Assembly (NCBI RefSeq): GCF_001748145.1
Contig: NZ_BCQA01000001.1
Coordinates: 5,668,501-5,732,500, forward strand
Direction of reading: 5' to 3'
DNA from: Bosea sp. BIWAKO-01
Lineage (GTDB): Bacteria > Pseudomonadota > Alphaproteobacteria > Rhizobiales > Beijerinckiaceae
Length of the DNA stretch: 64,000 bases
In this document: in pieces, positions 56,208-64,000 of the stretch
How positions within the stretch are numbered: position 1 is the first letter of the stretch
How the letters are laid out: each line of letters opens with the position of its first letter
Notes under the pieces: model-generated
The model's input: the letters and a program-made list of their open reading frames with translations, nothing else
Databases searched by the model: none
What the model was told of the DNA's origin: nothing
Position numbers and translations under genes: made by a program

Positions 56208-56238
56208 TGAGATGTCACAAAGCACTTGTGAAATCTCA
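56208..56238. promoter_or_regulatory. GntR operator candidate
   Basis: TGAGATgTCACAA (56208-56220) and TTGTGAaATCTCA (56226-56238) are complements over 13 bases with one mismatch and a 5-bp centre. The element ends 14 bp before the GntR start codon, a position fit for autorepression of the whole operon. Confidence 0.7.
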
Positions 56239-56252
56239 GAAGCTGATCCAGC

Positions 56253-57044
56253 ATGCCTGCCATGCTCGATACCTCGCCTGCCTTCGCGCCATCCTCGTCG
56301 CTCCCGGTTGCGGAGACGCAGCTCGATGTCGCGAGCCGGCGGCTGCGCAAGGCGGTCGTCTCCTGCGAGCTGGCGCCGGGCGAATTCGTCCACGAGGCCG
56401 CCCTGGCCGAGCGTTTCGCGCTCGGACGCGCCGGCATCCGCGTCGCGCTGACCGAGCTCACCGCGGCCTGCTTCGTCGACCGGCACGCCCGCCAGGGCTG
56501 GCAGATCGCTCCCGTCGATGGCGCCCTGATCGCAAGCGTGCTGGACGGCCGCCGCAGGCTGGAGCCGTCGCTGGCGACGCTGCAGCTAAGCGGGCAGACA
56601 CAAGCCGCGCTCGCCGCACTGCTCGGCGTGATGGACTCTGTCCGGGGCCGGACCGAGCCGGTTGCGCTCTCGACCGCGCGCTCTGCCGAGCGGCAGCTGC
56701 GCAACCTGCTGGCCGCGGCGACCGGGACGCTGGCCCGCCGCTGGCTCGGCGACATCTGGGACCATGCCGACCGGATCGTGCGCATGCTCGACCTCGCCGG
56801 CCACCCGGTACCGCCGGCTGAGCTCGGCGATCTCGTGAGCGCGCTTGCCGCTGGCGATGCGGAGGCGGCGAGCCTCGCCATCGCCGCGGAGCACCGGCGC
56901 TTCACCGAGGCAATTGCCCAGGGCCTGATGCTCGCGGCATCGCGGCCCGCGCCACCGCCAGCCCGCTCGGCAAGGCGCTCGCGACGGACGACGACCATCA
57001 CCACCGAACAGCCCCGCCCCCTCCCGAAGGAGCAGCAGCGATGA
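56253..57044 (+). CDS. GntR-family (FCD-like) transcriptional regulator (263 aa)
   Basis: Winged HTH at about residues 25-90 (DVASRRLRKAVVSCELAPGEFVHEAALAERFALG... recognition region) followed by an all-helical FCD-like ligand domain (95-225). The last 35 residues are Pro/Arg/Thr-rich and probably disordered. Its stop overlaps the binding-protein start by 4 bp (ATGA), making it the first gene of the operon 56253 to beyond 64000. The palindrome at 56208-56238 is its likely site. Confidence 0.9.
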   Translation: MPAMLDTSPAFAPSSSLPVAETQLDVASRRLRKAVVSCELAPGEFVHEAALAERFALGRAGIRVALTELTAACFVDRHARQGWQIAPVDGALIASVLDGRRRLEPSLATLQLSGQTQAALAALLGVMDSVRGRTEPVALSTARSAERQLRNLLAAATGTLARRWLGDIWDHADRIVRMLDLAGHPVPPAELGDLVSALAAGDAEAASLAIAAEHRRFTEAIAQGLMLAASRPAPPPARSARRSRRTTTITTEQPRPLPKEQQR

Positions 57045-58546
57045 CCCCTCTCTCACGGAACGCTCGTCTTGCTGCGCTGGCCGCAGCGCTCGCGCTCAGC
57101 ACGGCGCCCGCCCATGCGTCGAAGGAGCGCTTCATTGTCGACCTCGTCAACGAGCCGTCGTCGCTCGATCCGCAGGTGCAGTGGAACCCCGACAGCTACT
57201 ATGTCTACCGCAATATCTTCGACAACCTCGTCACCCGCAACGACAAGGGCGAGATCGTCCCGCAGGTCGCGACGAGCTGGAAATACCTCTCCGACACCGA
57301 GATCGAATTCGAGCTGCGCTCCGATATCCTCTTCCATGACGGTTCGAAGCTGACCGCCGAGGATGTCGCCTACAGCGTCAAGCGCATCACCGACCCGAAA
57401 TTCGGCAGCCCGCAGCTTGGCCAGTTCGACAAGATCACCGACGCCGTCGCACTCTCGCCGACCAAGGTGAAGCTCACCACCAACGGCGCCTATCCCGCCC
57501 TGCTCGCCCAATTGGTCAAGCTCTCGATTGTGCCGAAGGCGGTCGTCGAGGCCGTCGGCAAGGATGCTTTCAACCTGAAGCCCGTCGGCAGCGGTCCCTA
57601 TAAATTCGAGGGCTGGCAGCGCGGCGTCCAGGTCTCGCTCTCCCGCAACGATGCCTATTGGGGCGACAAGGGGCCGTTCCCGGCGGTGATCTTCCGCGCC
57701 GTGCCGGACGGAGCGACGCGGGTCGCCAATCTCCAGGCCGGCACCAGCGATCTCGGCGTCACGCTCGACAGCGACCAGGCGGCTCAGCTCAAATCCTCGG
57801 CCAAGGCCAAGGCCCTGATCGGCCTGACCGAACGCGTCGCCTATCTGCGCCTCAACACCACCAAGCCGCCCTTCGACAACGTCAAGCTGCGCGTGGCCGC
57901 AGCCCATGCGATCGACAAGGAGGGCATGGTCGACGGCCTGCTCGGCGGCTTCGACAAGCCCGTCTCGCAATTGCTGACGCCGGCAAGCTTCGGCTGGATC
58001 GAGGGCATGACCGGCCCGAACTACGACCTCGCCAAGGCCAAGGCCCTCATCGCGGAGGCCGGTCCGGCGGCCAAGGCCGAGATCGAGCTCGCGACCGCGC
58101 CGGTGTTCGATCAGCGCATCGTCCAGGCGATCCAGCAGCAGCTCGTTGATGCCGGCTTCACCGTCAAGATCGCGATGACGGACATGGCGACCTATCTCAA
58201 GCGCTCGCAGGCCGGCCCGGAAGCCACCTCGACGCTGAGCTTCGGGCGCTGGTCCTGCGCCTGCCAGGATGCCGATGGCGTGCTCTTCCCGCTCGTCCAC
58301 AAGAGCAGCGGCTGGTCGGCCTATCGCAATCCGAAGGCTGACAGCCTGCTCGAGGAGGCGCGCCAGACGCTCGACAAGGACAAGCGCCTGGCCGCCTACA
58401 AGCAGGTTCACGAGATCATCGCGACGGAAGCCCCGCTCGTGCCGCTCTATCAGGCCGCCGTGCTCTACGGCGCGACCAAGAACCTGCAGTTCAAGCCGAC
58501 GCCGAATGAAAGCATGTTCCTGAACCGTATGAGCTGGGTGGACTGA
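57041..58546 (+). CDS. ABC importer substrate-binding protein, family 5 (501 aa)
   Basis: Signal peptide (AALAAALALSTAPAHA, cleavage near residue 26) and family 5 features: NEPSSLDPQVQWN, IFDNLVTRNDKGEIVPQVATSW (in part), FELRSDILFHDGSKLTAEDVAYS. Dpp/Opp-type ligand; with gamma-glutamyltransferase in the operon, a gamma-glutamyl peptide or amino-acid conjugate is possible (inference). Confidence 0.92.
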   Translation: MTPLSRNARLAALAAALALSTAPAHASKERFIVDLVNEPSSLDPQVQWNPDSYYVYRNIFDNLVTRNDKGEIVPQVATSWKYLSDTEIEFELRSDILFHDGSKLTAEDVAYSVKRITDPKFGSPQLGQFDKITDAVALSPTKVKLTTNGAYPALLAQLVKLSIVPKAVVEAVGKDAFNLKPVGSGPYKFEGWQRGVQVSLSRNDAYWGDKGPFPAVIFRAVPDGATRVANLQAGTSDLGVTLDSDQAAQLKSSAKAKALIGLTERVAYLRLNTTKPPFDNVKLRVAAAHAIDKEGMVDGLLGGFDKPVSQLLTPASFGWIEGMTGPNYDLAKAKALIAEAGPAAKAEIELATAPVFDQRIVQAIQQQLVDAGFTVKIAMTDMATYLKRSQAGPEATSTLSFGRWSCACQDADGVLFPLVHKSSGWSAYRNPKADSLLEEARQTLDKDKRLAAYKQVHEIIATEAPLVPLYQAAVLYGATKNLQFKPTPNESMFLNRMSWVD

Positions 58547-58552
58547 GGCTTC

Positions 58553-59479
58553 GTGCAGGGCTTTCTTCTCAGGCGTGCCGGACAGGCGCTCGTCACCATC
58601 CTCGGGGTGGTGACGCTGATCTTCTTCGTCCAGCGCCTGACCGGCGATCCGACCTATCTGCTTGTGCCGGAGACCGCGACCAAGACCGATGTCGAAGCGC
58701 TGCGCCATGCGCTCGGCTTCGACCGGCCGCTCCTGGTGCAGTATTTCGACTTCCTCGCCGAGCTCGCCCGTTTCGATCTCGGCCAGTCGGTGGTGCAGCG
58801 CGTGCCGGTGCTGACGATCATCGCCTCGCGCCTGCCCTATACGCTGATGCTGGCGGCGGGCGCGCTCGTCGTCGCCTGCGGCATCGGCGTGCCGATGGGC
58901 ATCCTGCTCGCGGTGTTTCGCGACCGCCCGATCGCGAAGGCCGCGTCCGGCATCGTGCTGGCGGCCCAGAGCATGCCGACCTTCTGGAGCGGCATCCTGA
59001 TGATCCTGGTCTTCTCGGTGCTGCTCGGCTGGCTGCCGCCCTCCTCCACCGGCGATTTTTCGCATCTCATCATGCCCTCCTTCGCGCTCGGCCTGCTCAG
59101 CATGGCGACCTTTGCGCGGATCACCCGCTCGGCCCTGCTCGACGAACTCTCGAAGGACTATGCCCGCACCGCCCGCTCGCGCGGGGTCCGCACCGGCCGG
59201 CTGCTGCTGCGCCATGTCGCCCGCAATGCCTCGATCCCGCTGATCACGGTCGCGGCGCTGGAAATCTCGAACCTGCTCGCAGGCGCGGTGATCGTCGAGA
59301 CGGTGTTCGCTTGGCCCGGCATCGGCCAGGTCACGGTGCAGGCGATCCTCGCCCGCGATTTCATGATCGTGCAGGGCGTCGTGCTGATGGGTGCCTTCGT
59401 CACCGTCCTGCTCAACCTGCTCTCGGACGTGCTCTACAGCATCATCGATCCGCGCATCGTCCTGGAAGGGACGCGATGA
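58553..59479 (+). CDS. ABC importer permease, DppB-like (308 aa)
   Basis: GTG start at 58553. One helix, then RLTGDPTYLLVPETA (DppB-type), six helices in all, and the loop DYARTARSRGVRTGRLLLRHVARN. The stop overlaps the next start by 4 bp. Confidence 0.92.
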   Translation: MQGFLLRRAGQALVTILGVVTLIFFVQRLTGDPTYLLVPETATKTDVEALRHALGFDRPLLVQYFDFLAELARFDLGQSVVQRVPVLTIIASRLPYTLMLAAGALVVACGIGVPMGILLAVFRDRPIAKAASGIVLAAQSMPTFWSGILMILVFSVLLGWLPPSSTGDFSHLIMPSFALGLLSMATFARITRSALLDELSKDYARTARSRGVRTGRLLLRHVARNASIPLITVAALEISNLLAGAVIVETVFAWPGIGQVTVQAILARDFMIVQGVVLMGAFVTVLLNLLSDVLYSIIDPRIVLEGTR

Positions 59480-60333
59480 GCGTGGTCGCCTCCACTCCGC
59501 CTCGCCCGCGCCGCCGTCTCGCGCTGCGCCGCTGGTGGCCGGTCGCGATCATCGCGCTCGTGGTGCTGGCCGCGATCCTGGCGCCCTGGCTCGCACCCTA
59601 TGACCCCAATGCCCAGAACCTGGCCGGCCGCTTGAAACCGCCAGGCACCGTCTCGCGCAGCTTCCATTACTGGCTCGGCAGCGACGAACTCGGCCGCGAC
59701 CTGCTCAGCCGGATCATCCATGGTGCCCGCGTCTCGCTGATCGTCGCCTTCGCCTCGGTCATCCTGTCGGGCACCGTCGGCACCGTGCTCGGCATGATCG
59801 CGGGCTATCGGCGCGGGCTGATCGAGACCGTCGTGATGCGCGTCGTCGACATCTTCCTCTCTATCCCGGCCGTGCTGCTGGCGATCATCACGGTTGCGGT
59901 GCTCGGGCCGAGCCTCGTCAACGTCATCATGGTGCTCGCGCTGACGCGCTGGCCGCGCTACGCCCGCGTCGCCTACAGCCAGACGCTCTCGGTCGCGACC
60001 ATGCCCTATGTCCGGCTCGCGGCGCTGATGGGCGCCGGCTCCGGGCGGATCCTGTTCCGTCATATCCTGCCCAACATCATCGGTGCGGTCAGCGTGGTCG
60101 CGACCCTCGAATTCGGGCTGATGGTGCTGTTCGAGGCGGGCCTGTCCTTCCTCGGGCTCGGCGTGCAACCACCGACCGCGAGCTGGGGCGCGATGCTCTC
60201 GACCGGCCGCAACTATGTCGCGACCGCCTGGTGGGCGGCGACGCTGCCCGGGCTTTGCCTCTTCGTGCTCGTGCTCGCCGTCAATCTGACGGGCGATGCC
60301 GTACGCGACCGCCTCGACCCCCGTTTCCGCTAG
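59476..60333 (+). CDS. ABC importer permease, DppC-like (285 aa)
   Basis: An Arg-rich cytoplasmic tail precedes the first helix, then LGSDELGRDLLSRIIHG as in DppC, and the loop YVRLAALMGAGSGRILFRHILPN. ATG 59476 overlaps the previous stop; the longer frame upstream reads the DppB gene out of frame. Confidence 0.92.
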   Translation: MSVVASTPPRPRRRLALRRWWPVAIIALVVLAAILAPWLAPYDPNAQNLAGRLKPPGTVSRSFHYWLGSDELGRDLLSRIIHGARVSLIVAFASVILSGTVGTVLGMIAGYRRGLIETVVMRVVDIFLSIPAVLLAIITVAVLGPSLVNVIMVLALTRWPRYARVAYSQTLSVATMPYVRLAALMGAGSGRILFRHILPNIIGAVSVVATLEFGLMVLFEAGLSFLGLGVQPPTASWGAMLSTGRNYVATAWWAATLPGLCLFVLVLAVNLTGDAVRDRLDPRFR

Positions 60334-60344
60334 GGATGATGACC

Positions 60345-61130
60345 ATGTTCGACGACATCAAGGGAAAACGCGCGCTCGTCACCGGCGCCTGCGGCGTGAT
60401 CGGACGCTGGATCGCGGAAACGCTGCACGAGGCCGGCGCCGTGCTGGCTCTGACCGATGCGCGAGACGACGAGCTTGCGGCCCTTGCAGCAGGGCTCGGC
60501 CTCGGTGGCGAGAGCTTCACCAAGGCGGCCGACCTGACCGACGAAGCCTCGATCAAGGCGCTTGCTGCCGAGATCGGCACGCGCTGGGGCGCGGTCGACA
60601 TCCTCGTCAACAATGCCGGCATCTATCCCAGCGGCTTCCTGCTCGACACCTCGACGGAGGAGTTCGACCGCATCTTCTCGGTCAATCTGCGTGCGCCCTT
60701 CATCCTGACCCGCGAAATCGCGACGCAGATGGTGCGCCAGGGCGTCAAGGGCTCGATCATCAACATCTCGTCTGGCGCCTCGCGCAAGATGCGGCGCACC
60801 GTCGTGCCCTATTGCACCTCCAAGACCGCGCTCGACCGACTGACCAAGGGCTTTGGCGTCGAGCTCGCCGAGTTCGGCATCCGCGTGAATGCGCTCGAAC
60901 CCGGCTTTGCCGCCGGCAGCAAGGTCAGCGACCTGACCGAGGCGCATATCCAGAGCACGATCTCCCAGATCCCGCTCGGCCGCCCCTCCTCGCGCGAGGA
61001 TGTCGGCAACGGCCTGCTCTATCTCGCCAGCAGCGCCTCGGCCTATGTCACCGGCGCGACCCTGACGATCGACGGAGGCAACTCCATCGGCTCGCTCGCC
61101 GTCCATCAGGACAAGAAGAACCCGCTCTAG
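60345..61130 (+). CDS. Short-chain dehydrogenase/reductase (261 aa)
   Basis: Glycine motif TGACGVIGRWIA near the N-terminus (variant of TGxxxGIG), NNAGIY, catalytic YCTSK with the serine in NISSGAS. ATG 60345 has AGGG 9 bp upstream; ATG 60336 and 60339 are alternatives. Located between importer permease and deacetylase genes, so likely oxidises or reduces the imported compound. Confidence 0.92.
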   Translation: MFDDIKGKRALVTGACGVIGRWIAETLHEAGAVLALTDARDDELAALAAGLGLGGESFTKAADLTDEASIKALAAEIGTRWGAVDILVNNAGIYPSGFLLDTSTEEFDRIFSVNLRAPFILTREIATQMVRQGVKGSIINISSGASRKMRRTVVPYCTSKTALDRLTKGFGVELAEFGIRVNALEPGFAAGSKVSDLTEAHIQSTISQIPLGRPSSREDVGNGLLYLASSASAYVTGATLTIDGGNSIGSLAVHQDKKNPL

Positions 61131-61141
61131 TGGAGGGCAAG

Positions 61142-62050
61142 ATGACGACCTCCCTTGCGCCCGCGCGCTTTCCCGTCTCCGATTACGAATGGCCGGCGGG
61201 CAAGAGCAGCGCCTTCTGCTTCAGCGTCGATGTCGATGCCGAGAGCCCCTATCTCTGGAACCTGTCCGAGGCCGCGCCCGCGACGCTTGGACAGATCGAG
61301 CAGCGGCTGTTCGGGCCGCGCATCGGCATCTGGCGCATCCTCGACCTGCTTGACCGCTATGGCATCAAGGCGACGATGTTCGTGCCGGGGCTGGTGGCGA
61401 AGAACCATCCGGAATTGCTGCCGGCCTTCGTCGAGCGCGGACACGAGATCGGCCTGCACGGCTATTTCCACGAGATCGCCACCGAGGCCGGTCCCGACGA
61501 ATTCGCCCGCGCGCTCGATGAATCACTGGCGTTGTTCAAGAGCCAGGCCGGCATCGTACCAAAGGGCTTTCGCTCGCCGGCCTGGGAGATGACGCCTGCC
61601 ATGCTGGCGGAGGTGAAGCGGCGCGGCCTCTATGACAGCTCGCTGATGGGCTTCGACCATCCCTACACGATCGACGGCATCACGCAGGTGCCGGTGCTCT
61701 GGGCGGTCGATGACGCGATCTATTTCCGCTTCACCGGCAGCCCGACGGACCGGGCCCCGCCATCGCCGCAGGGCGGCATCCTCGAAGCCTGGCTCGACGA
61801 GTGGCACATGCTGCATCGCGAGGGCCGGATGATGATGCTGACGATCCATGACTGGATTTCCGGACGGGCCGGGCGGATCAGGATGCTGGAGCGGCTGCTC
61901 GACGCGGTGACCTCTTCGCCCGGCGTCTGGATCGCGACCGTCGGCGAACTCGCGGCCCATCATGCCGCAAGCGCCAATGCCCAGCGCTTCAGCGTGCCAC
62001 TGCGCCTGCCCGAGCCGAGCGCGCCACGACGCTTCAAGACGCCGCGCTGA
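61142..62050 (+). CDS. Polysaccharide deacetylase-family hydrolase (302 aa)
   Basis: NodB/CE4-like fold: SVDVDAE carries the catalytic/metal aspartates, HEIGLHGYFHE the histidine pair, and FRSPAWEMT the third motif. No signal peptide, so probably cytoplasmic; such family members (PuuE/HpuDA-like) act on small amides such as allantoin or formyl groups. GGAGG supports ATG 61142. The stop overlaps the next start (TGATG). Confidence 0.88.
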   Translation: MTTSLAPARFPVSDYEWPAGKSSAFCFSVDVDAESPYLWNLSEAAPATLGQIEQRLFGPRIGIWRILDLLDRYGIKATMFVPGLVAKNHPELLPAFVERGHEIGLHGYFHEIATEAGPDEFARALDESLALFKSQAGIVPKGFRSPAWEMTPAMLAEVKRRGLYDSSLMGFDHPYTIDGITQVPVLWAVDDAIYFRFTGSPTDRAPPSPQGGILEAWLDEWHMLHREGRMMMLTIHDWISGRAGRIRMLERLLDAVTSSPGVWIATVGELAAHHAASANAQRFSVPLRLPEPSAPRRFKTPR

Positions 62051-63594
62051 TGCAGACCTTCACCGTCCGCCGGCCTGCCGTCCATTCGGCCCATGGCCTC
62101 GTCGCCGCGCAGAACCGGCACGCCGCCGAGGCCGGCGCGGCCGTGCTCTCACGCGGCGGCAATGCGATAGATGCGGCCGTCGTCACCGCGCTCGTGCTCA
62201 GCACGGTCGAGCCCTGGCTCTCCGGCGTCGGCGGCGGCGGCTTCCTCGTCCATGCCGATGGCCGGACGGGGGCGACCGAAACGCTCGATTTCAATGTCCG
62301 CGCGCCTGCCGGGATCGACCCGGCAGACTATCCGCTCACCGATGCCCAGACCGGCAACTGGTTCGCCTGGCCGTCCGTGGTGGGGGATCGGAACGTCTCC
62401 GGCTATGGTGCGATCTGCGTTCCCGGCGCGATCGCCGGTTTCGCCGCGGCGTTGGAGCGCCATGGCACCCTGTCCTGGGAGGAGGCGCTGCAGCCGGCGA
62501 TCGAGCATGCCGAGCGCGGGCTGGAGATCGACTGGTTCGCGGCGCTCTGCATCGCGATCGAAGTCGCCGGCATCGCCCGCGACCCAGTGCTGGCCGCGCT
62601 GCTGCTCGACAATGGCCATGCGCCCAAGGCCGGCGCCGATACGCGGCGCTTCAAGCCGATGGTGCAGAAGGCAGCCTTGCTCAGGCGGTTGGCGACGTAC
62701 GGCGCGCGCGATTTCTACGAGGGCGAGACCGCGCAGATCATCGCAGCCGATCTGGAGGCCGGCGGCTCGGCCATCCGGCCGGGCGATCTTGCAGCCTATG
62801 ACGTCACCTGGGCGCCGCCGCTGACCGGGCGTTATCGCGATTTCGACATCGCCGCCATTCCCGGCCTGAGCGGCGGGCCAAGCTTCCTCGATGCGGCAGG
62901 GCGGCTGGCCGCCGGCCCGCTCTCGCCCGAGACGACGCCTGCGCAACGGGCCCTGCTCTATGCCAGCGCCATCCGCGAGGCCTATGCCACGCGCCTGACC
63001 ACGCTCGGCCATGCAGCGACACCGCAGGCGGGCTGCACTTCCCATGTCAGCGTGGTCGATCGCGACGGGACCATGGTCTCGCTGACCAACACCCTGCTCT
63101 CGCGCTTCGGCGCCAAGGTCGCTCTGCCGAATGCCGGCATCATCATGAATAACGGCATGATGTGGTTCGACCCCCGCCCCGGCCAGCCAAACAGCATCGC
63201 GGCCGGGCAGAAGCCGCTCGCCAATATGTGCCCGCTGGTGCTGAGCCAGGACGGGCGACCGGTGCTCGCCATCGGCGCGGCGGGCGGGCGCACGATCTTC
63301 CCGACCGTGCTCCAGCTGATCTCGGGCATCGCCGATCTCGACCTGTCGCTGGAGGAGGCCTTCCATCGTCCGCGCATCGACGCCTCGACACCACGCATCA
63401 AGATCGACGCCCGCGCCGAACCCGATGTCGCCGCGACGGTTGCCACAGCCTTCCCGGTCGAGATCGTCGAGGACACGCTCTATCCCGTGAATTTCTCGAT
63501 ACCCTCGGCGGTGATGACCTCTCCTGCCGGCGGCTTCATCGGCATGGCCCACCCGACCAGCGCCTGGGCGGCGGTCGTCGCGGCGACCGCATGA
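62050..63594 (+). CDS. Gamma-glutamyltransferase family protein (514 aa)
   Basis: GGT precursor: LVAAQNRHAAEAGAAVLSRGGNAIDAAV at the N-terminus and GCTSHVSVVDRDGTMVS with the candidate nucleophilic Thr followed by Ser-His (TTH in most homologues), then NTLLSRFGAKV and GAAGGRTIFPTVLQ. No signal peptide, consistent with cytoplasmic cleavage of an imported gamma-glutamyl-like conjugate. Starts within the deacetylase stop and overlaps the next ATPase start. Confidence 0.9.
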   Translation: MQTFTVRRPAVHSAHGLVAAQNRHAAEAGAAVLSRGGNAIDAAVVTALVLSTVEPWLSGVGGGGFLVHADGRTGATETLDFNVRAPAGIDPADYPLTDAQTGNWFAWPSVVGDRNVSGYGAICVPGAIAGFAAALERHGTLSWEEALQPAIEHAERGLEIDWFAALCIAIEVAGIARDPVLAALLLDNGHAPKAGADTRRFKPMVQKAALLRRLATYGARDFYEGETAQIIAADLEAGGSAIRPGDLAAYDVTWAPPLTGRYRDFDIAAIPGLSGGPSFLDAAGRLAAGPLSPETTPAQRALLYASAIREAYATRLTTLGHAATPQAGCTSHVSVVDRDGTMVSLTNTLLSRFGAKVALPNAGIIMNNGMMWFDPRPGQPNSIAAGQKPLANMCPLVLSQDGRPVLAIGAAGGRTIFPTVLQLISGIADLDLSLEEAFHRPRIDASTPRIKIDARAEPDVAATVATAFPVEIVEDTLYPVNFSIPSAVMTSPAGGFIGMAHPTSAWAAVVAATA

Positions 63595-64000
63595 GCACGA
63601 GCGACACCCCCGTCCTGGCGATCGAGGATCTCGTCGTCGAGATCGACGGCAACCGCATCATCGACCAGGTCTCGCTTTCGGTCGGCGCCGGCCGGATCCT
63701 CGCGATCGTCGGGGAATCCGGCTGCGGCAAGAGCCTGACCGCGCTTTCCGTGCTCGGCCTGCTGCCGAAGGCGGCACGGTTTAAGGGTGGGGCGATCCGG
63801 CTCGACGGGCGCGACCTGACGGGGCTTGGCGAGGCCGCGCTCTCCGATGTCAGGGGCAATGAGGCGACGATCATCTTCCAGGAGCCGGTCGCCTCGCTGA
63901 ACCCGCTGATGCGTGTCGGCGAGCAGGTCGAGGAGGCGCTGATCCTGCATCGCGGCCTCTCGGCCAGGGCCGCGCGCGAGGAGGCGATCGCGATGATGAC
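63591..64000 (+). CDS. Peptide-type ABC importer ATPase, DppD-like (3' end outside window)
   Basis: Walker A GESGCGKSL (about 37-45) and Q-loop FQEPVASLNPLMRVGEQ as in DppD; signature and Walker B lie beyond the edge. ATG overlaps the GGT stop by 4 bp. It completes the second importer; a DppF-like partner is expected downstream. Confidence 0.9.
   Translation, partial: MSTSDTPVLAIEDLVVEIDGNRIIDQVSLSVGAGRILAIVGESGCGKSLTALSVLGLLPKAARFKGGAIRLDGRDLTGLGEAALSDVRGNEATIIFQEPVASLNPLMRVGEQVEEALILHRGLSARAAREEAIAMM

Noticed and set aside
57053..59215. 720-codon minus-strand open frame
   Set aside because: Shadow of the binding-protein and permease genes in a high-GC region; Arg/Gly/His-rich without motifs.

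Overview
High-GC, gene-dense alphaproteobacterial chromosome. Gene families and layout point to Hyphomicrobiales, and a Bosea-like or related soil/rhizosphere genus is most likely: many ABC importers each with their own IclR, TetR, LysR or GntR regulator, acyl-CoA catabolism, phosphonate use, and a DcpA/PruR-type pterin/c-di-GMP module. No tRNA, rRNA, CRISPR array, insertion sequence or phage gene was recognised. About 57 protein genes are supported; two run off the window edges.

Layout. (1) 1-5158: a surface-glycan-like island. It holds one minus-strand frame, open from 2494 to the left edge, that joins a P-loop kinase-like domain, a polytopic flippase and a SAM methyltransferase. A free-standing methyltransferase and a free-standing homologue of the kinase-like domain lie next to it, with unusually long non-coding gaps. 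(2) 5684-10032: a GGDEF-EAL receptor and its periplasmic SUOX-fold partner (DcpA/PruR-like), divergent from GTP cyclohydrolase I and a 6-carboxytetrahydropterin synthase family gene. (3) 10495-20058: a peptide-type ABC importer operon with an amidohydrolase-fold protein lacking its metal ligands and an ADP-forming CoA ligase, divergent from an IclR gene. (4) 20069-34877: a TetR gene, a PotABCD-type importer with acyl-CoA ligase and enoyl-CoA hydratase, then a convergent acyl-CoA catabolic operon. That operon includes a phosphotransferase plus ACAD11-type dehydrogenase pair reminiscent of 4-hydroxyacyl-CoA degradation, and an IclR gene is divergent from it. (5) 35024-37468: a small secreted protein and a saccharopine-dehydrogenase-like gene divergent from a TetR gene, with a strong operator between them. 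(6) 37535-45105: a phosphonate operon (Fe-dependent alcohol dehydrogenase, phnDCE, phosphonoacetate hydrolase, phosphonoacetaldehyde dehydrogenase) behind a divergent LysR gene. (7) 45262-55986: mixed housekeeping and accessory genes: PAP2 phosphatase, FhuF-like reductase with a BisC-like molybdoenzyme, gamma-glutamyltransferase, redoxin, an HtrA-like protein with a lost catalytic triad, a flavin monooxygenase carrying a hemerythrin remnant, an M15 peptidase and a DUF2721 protein. (8) 56253-64000: a GntR-led operon with a second peptide ABC importer, SDR, polysaccharide deacetylase and second gamma-glutamyltransferase, continuing past the right edge.

Most attractive leads: the three-domain fusion at the left edge; the contiguous pterin synthesis plus pterin-sensing c-di-GMP module; a phosphonate operon that appears built around an alcohol-phosphonate entry; and two enzyme-fold proteins whose catalytic residues are gone although the genes sit intact in clean contexts. 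All functions are read from sequence motifs and gene order only; no database search was run.
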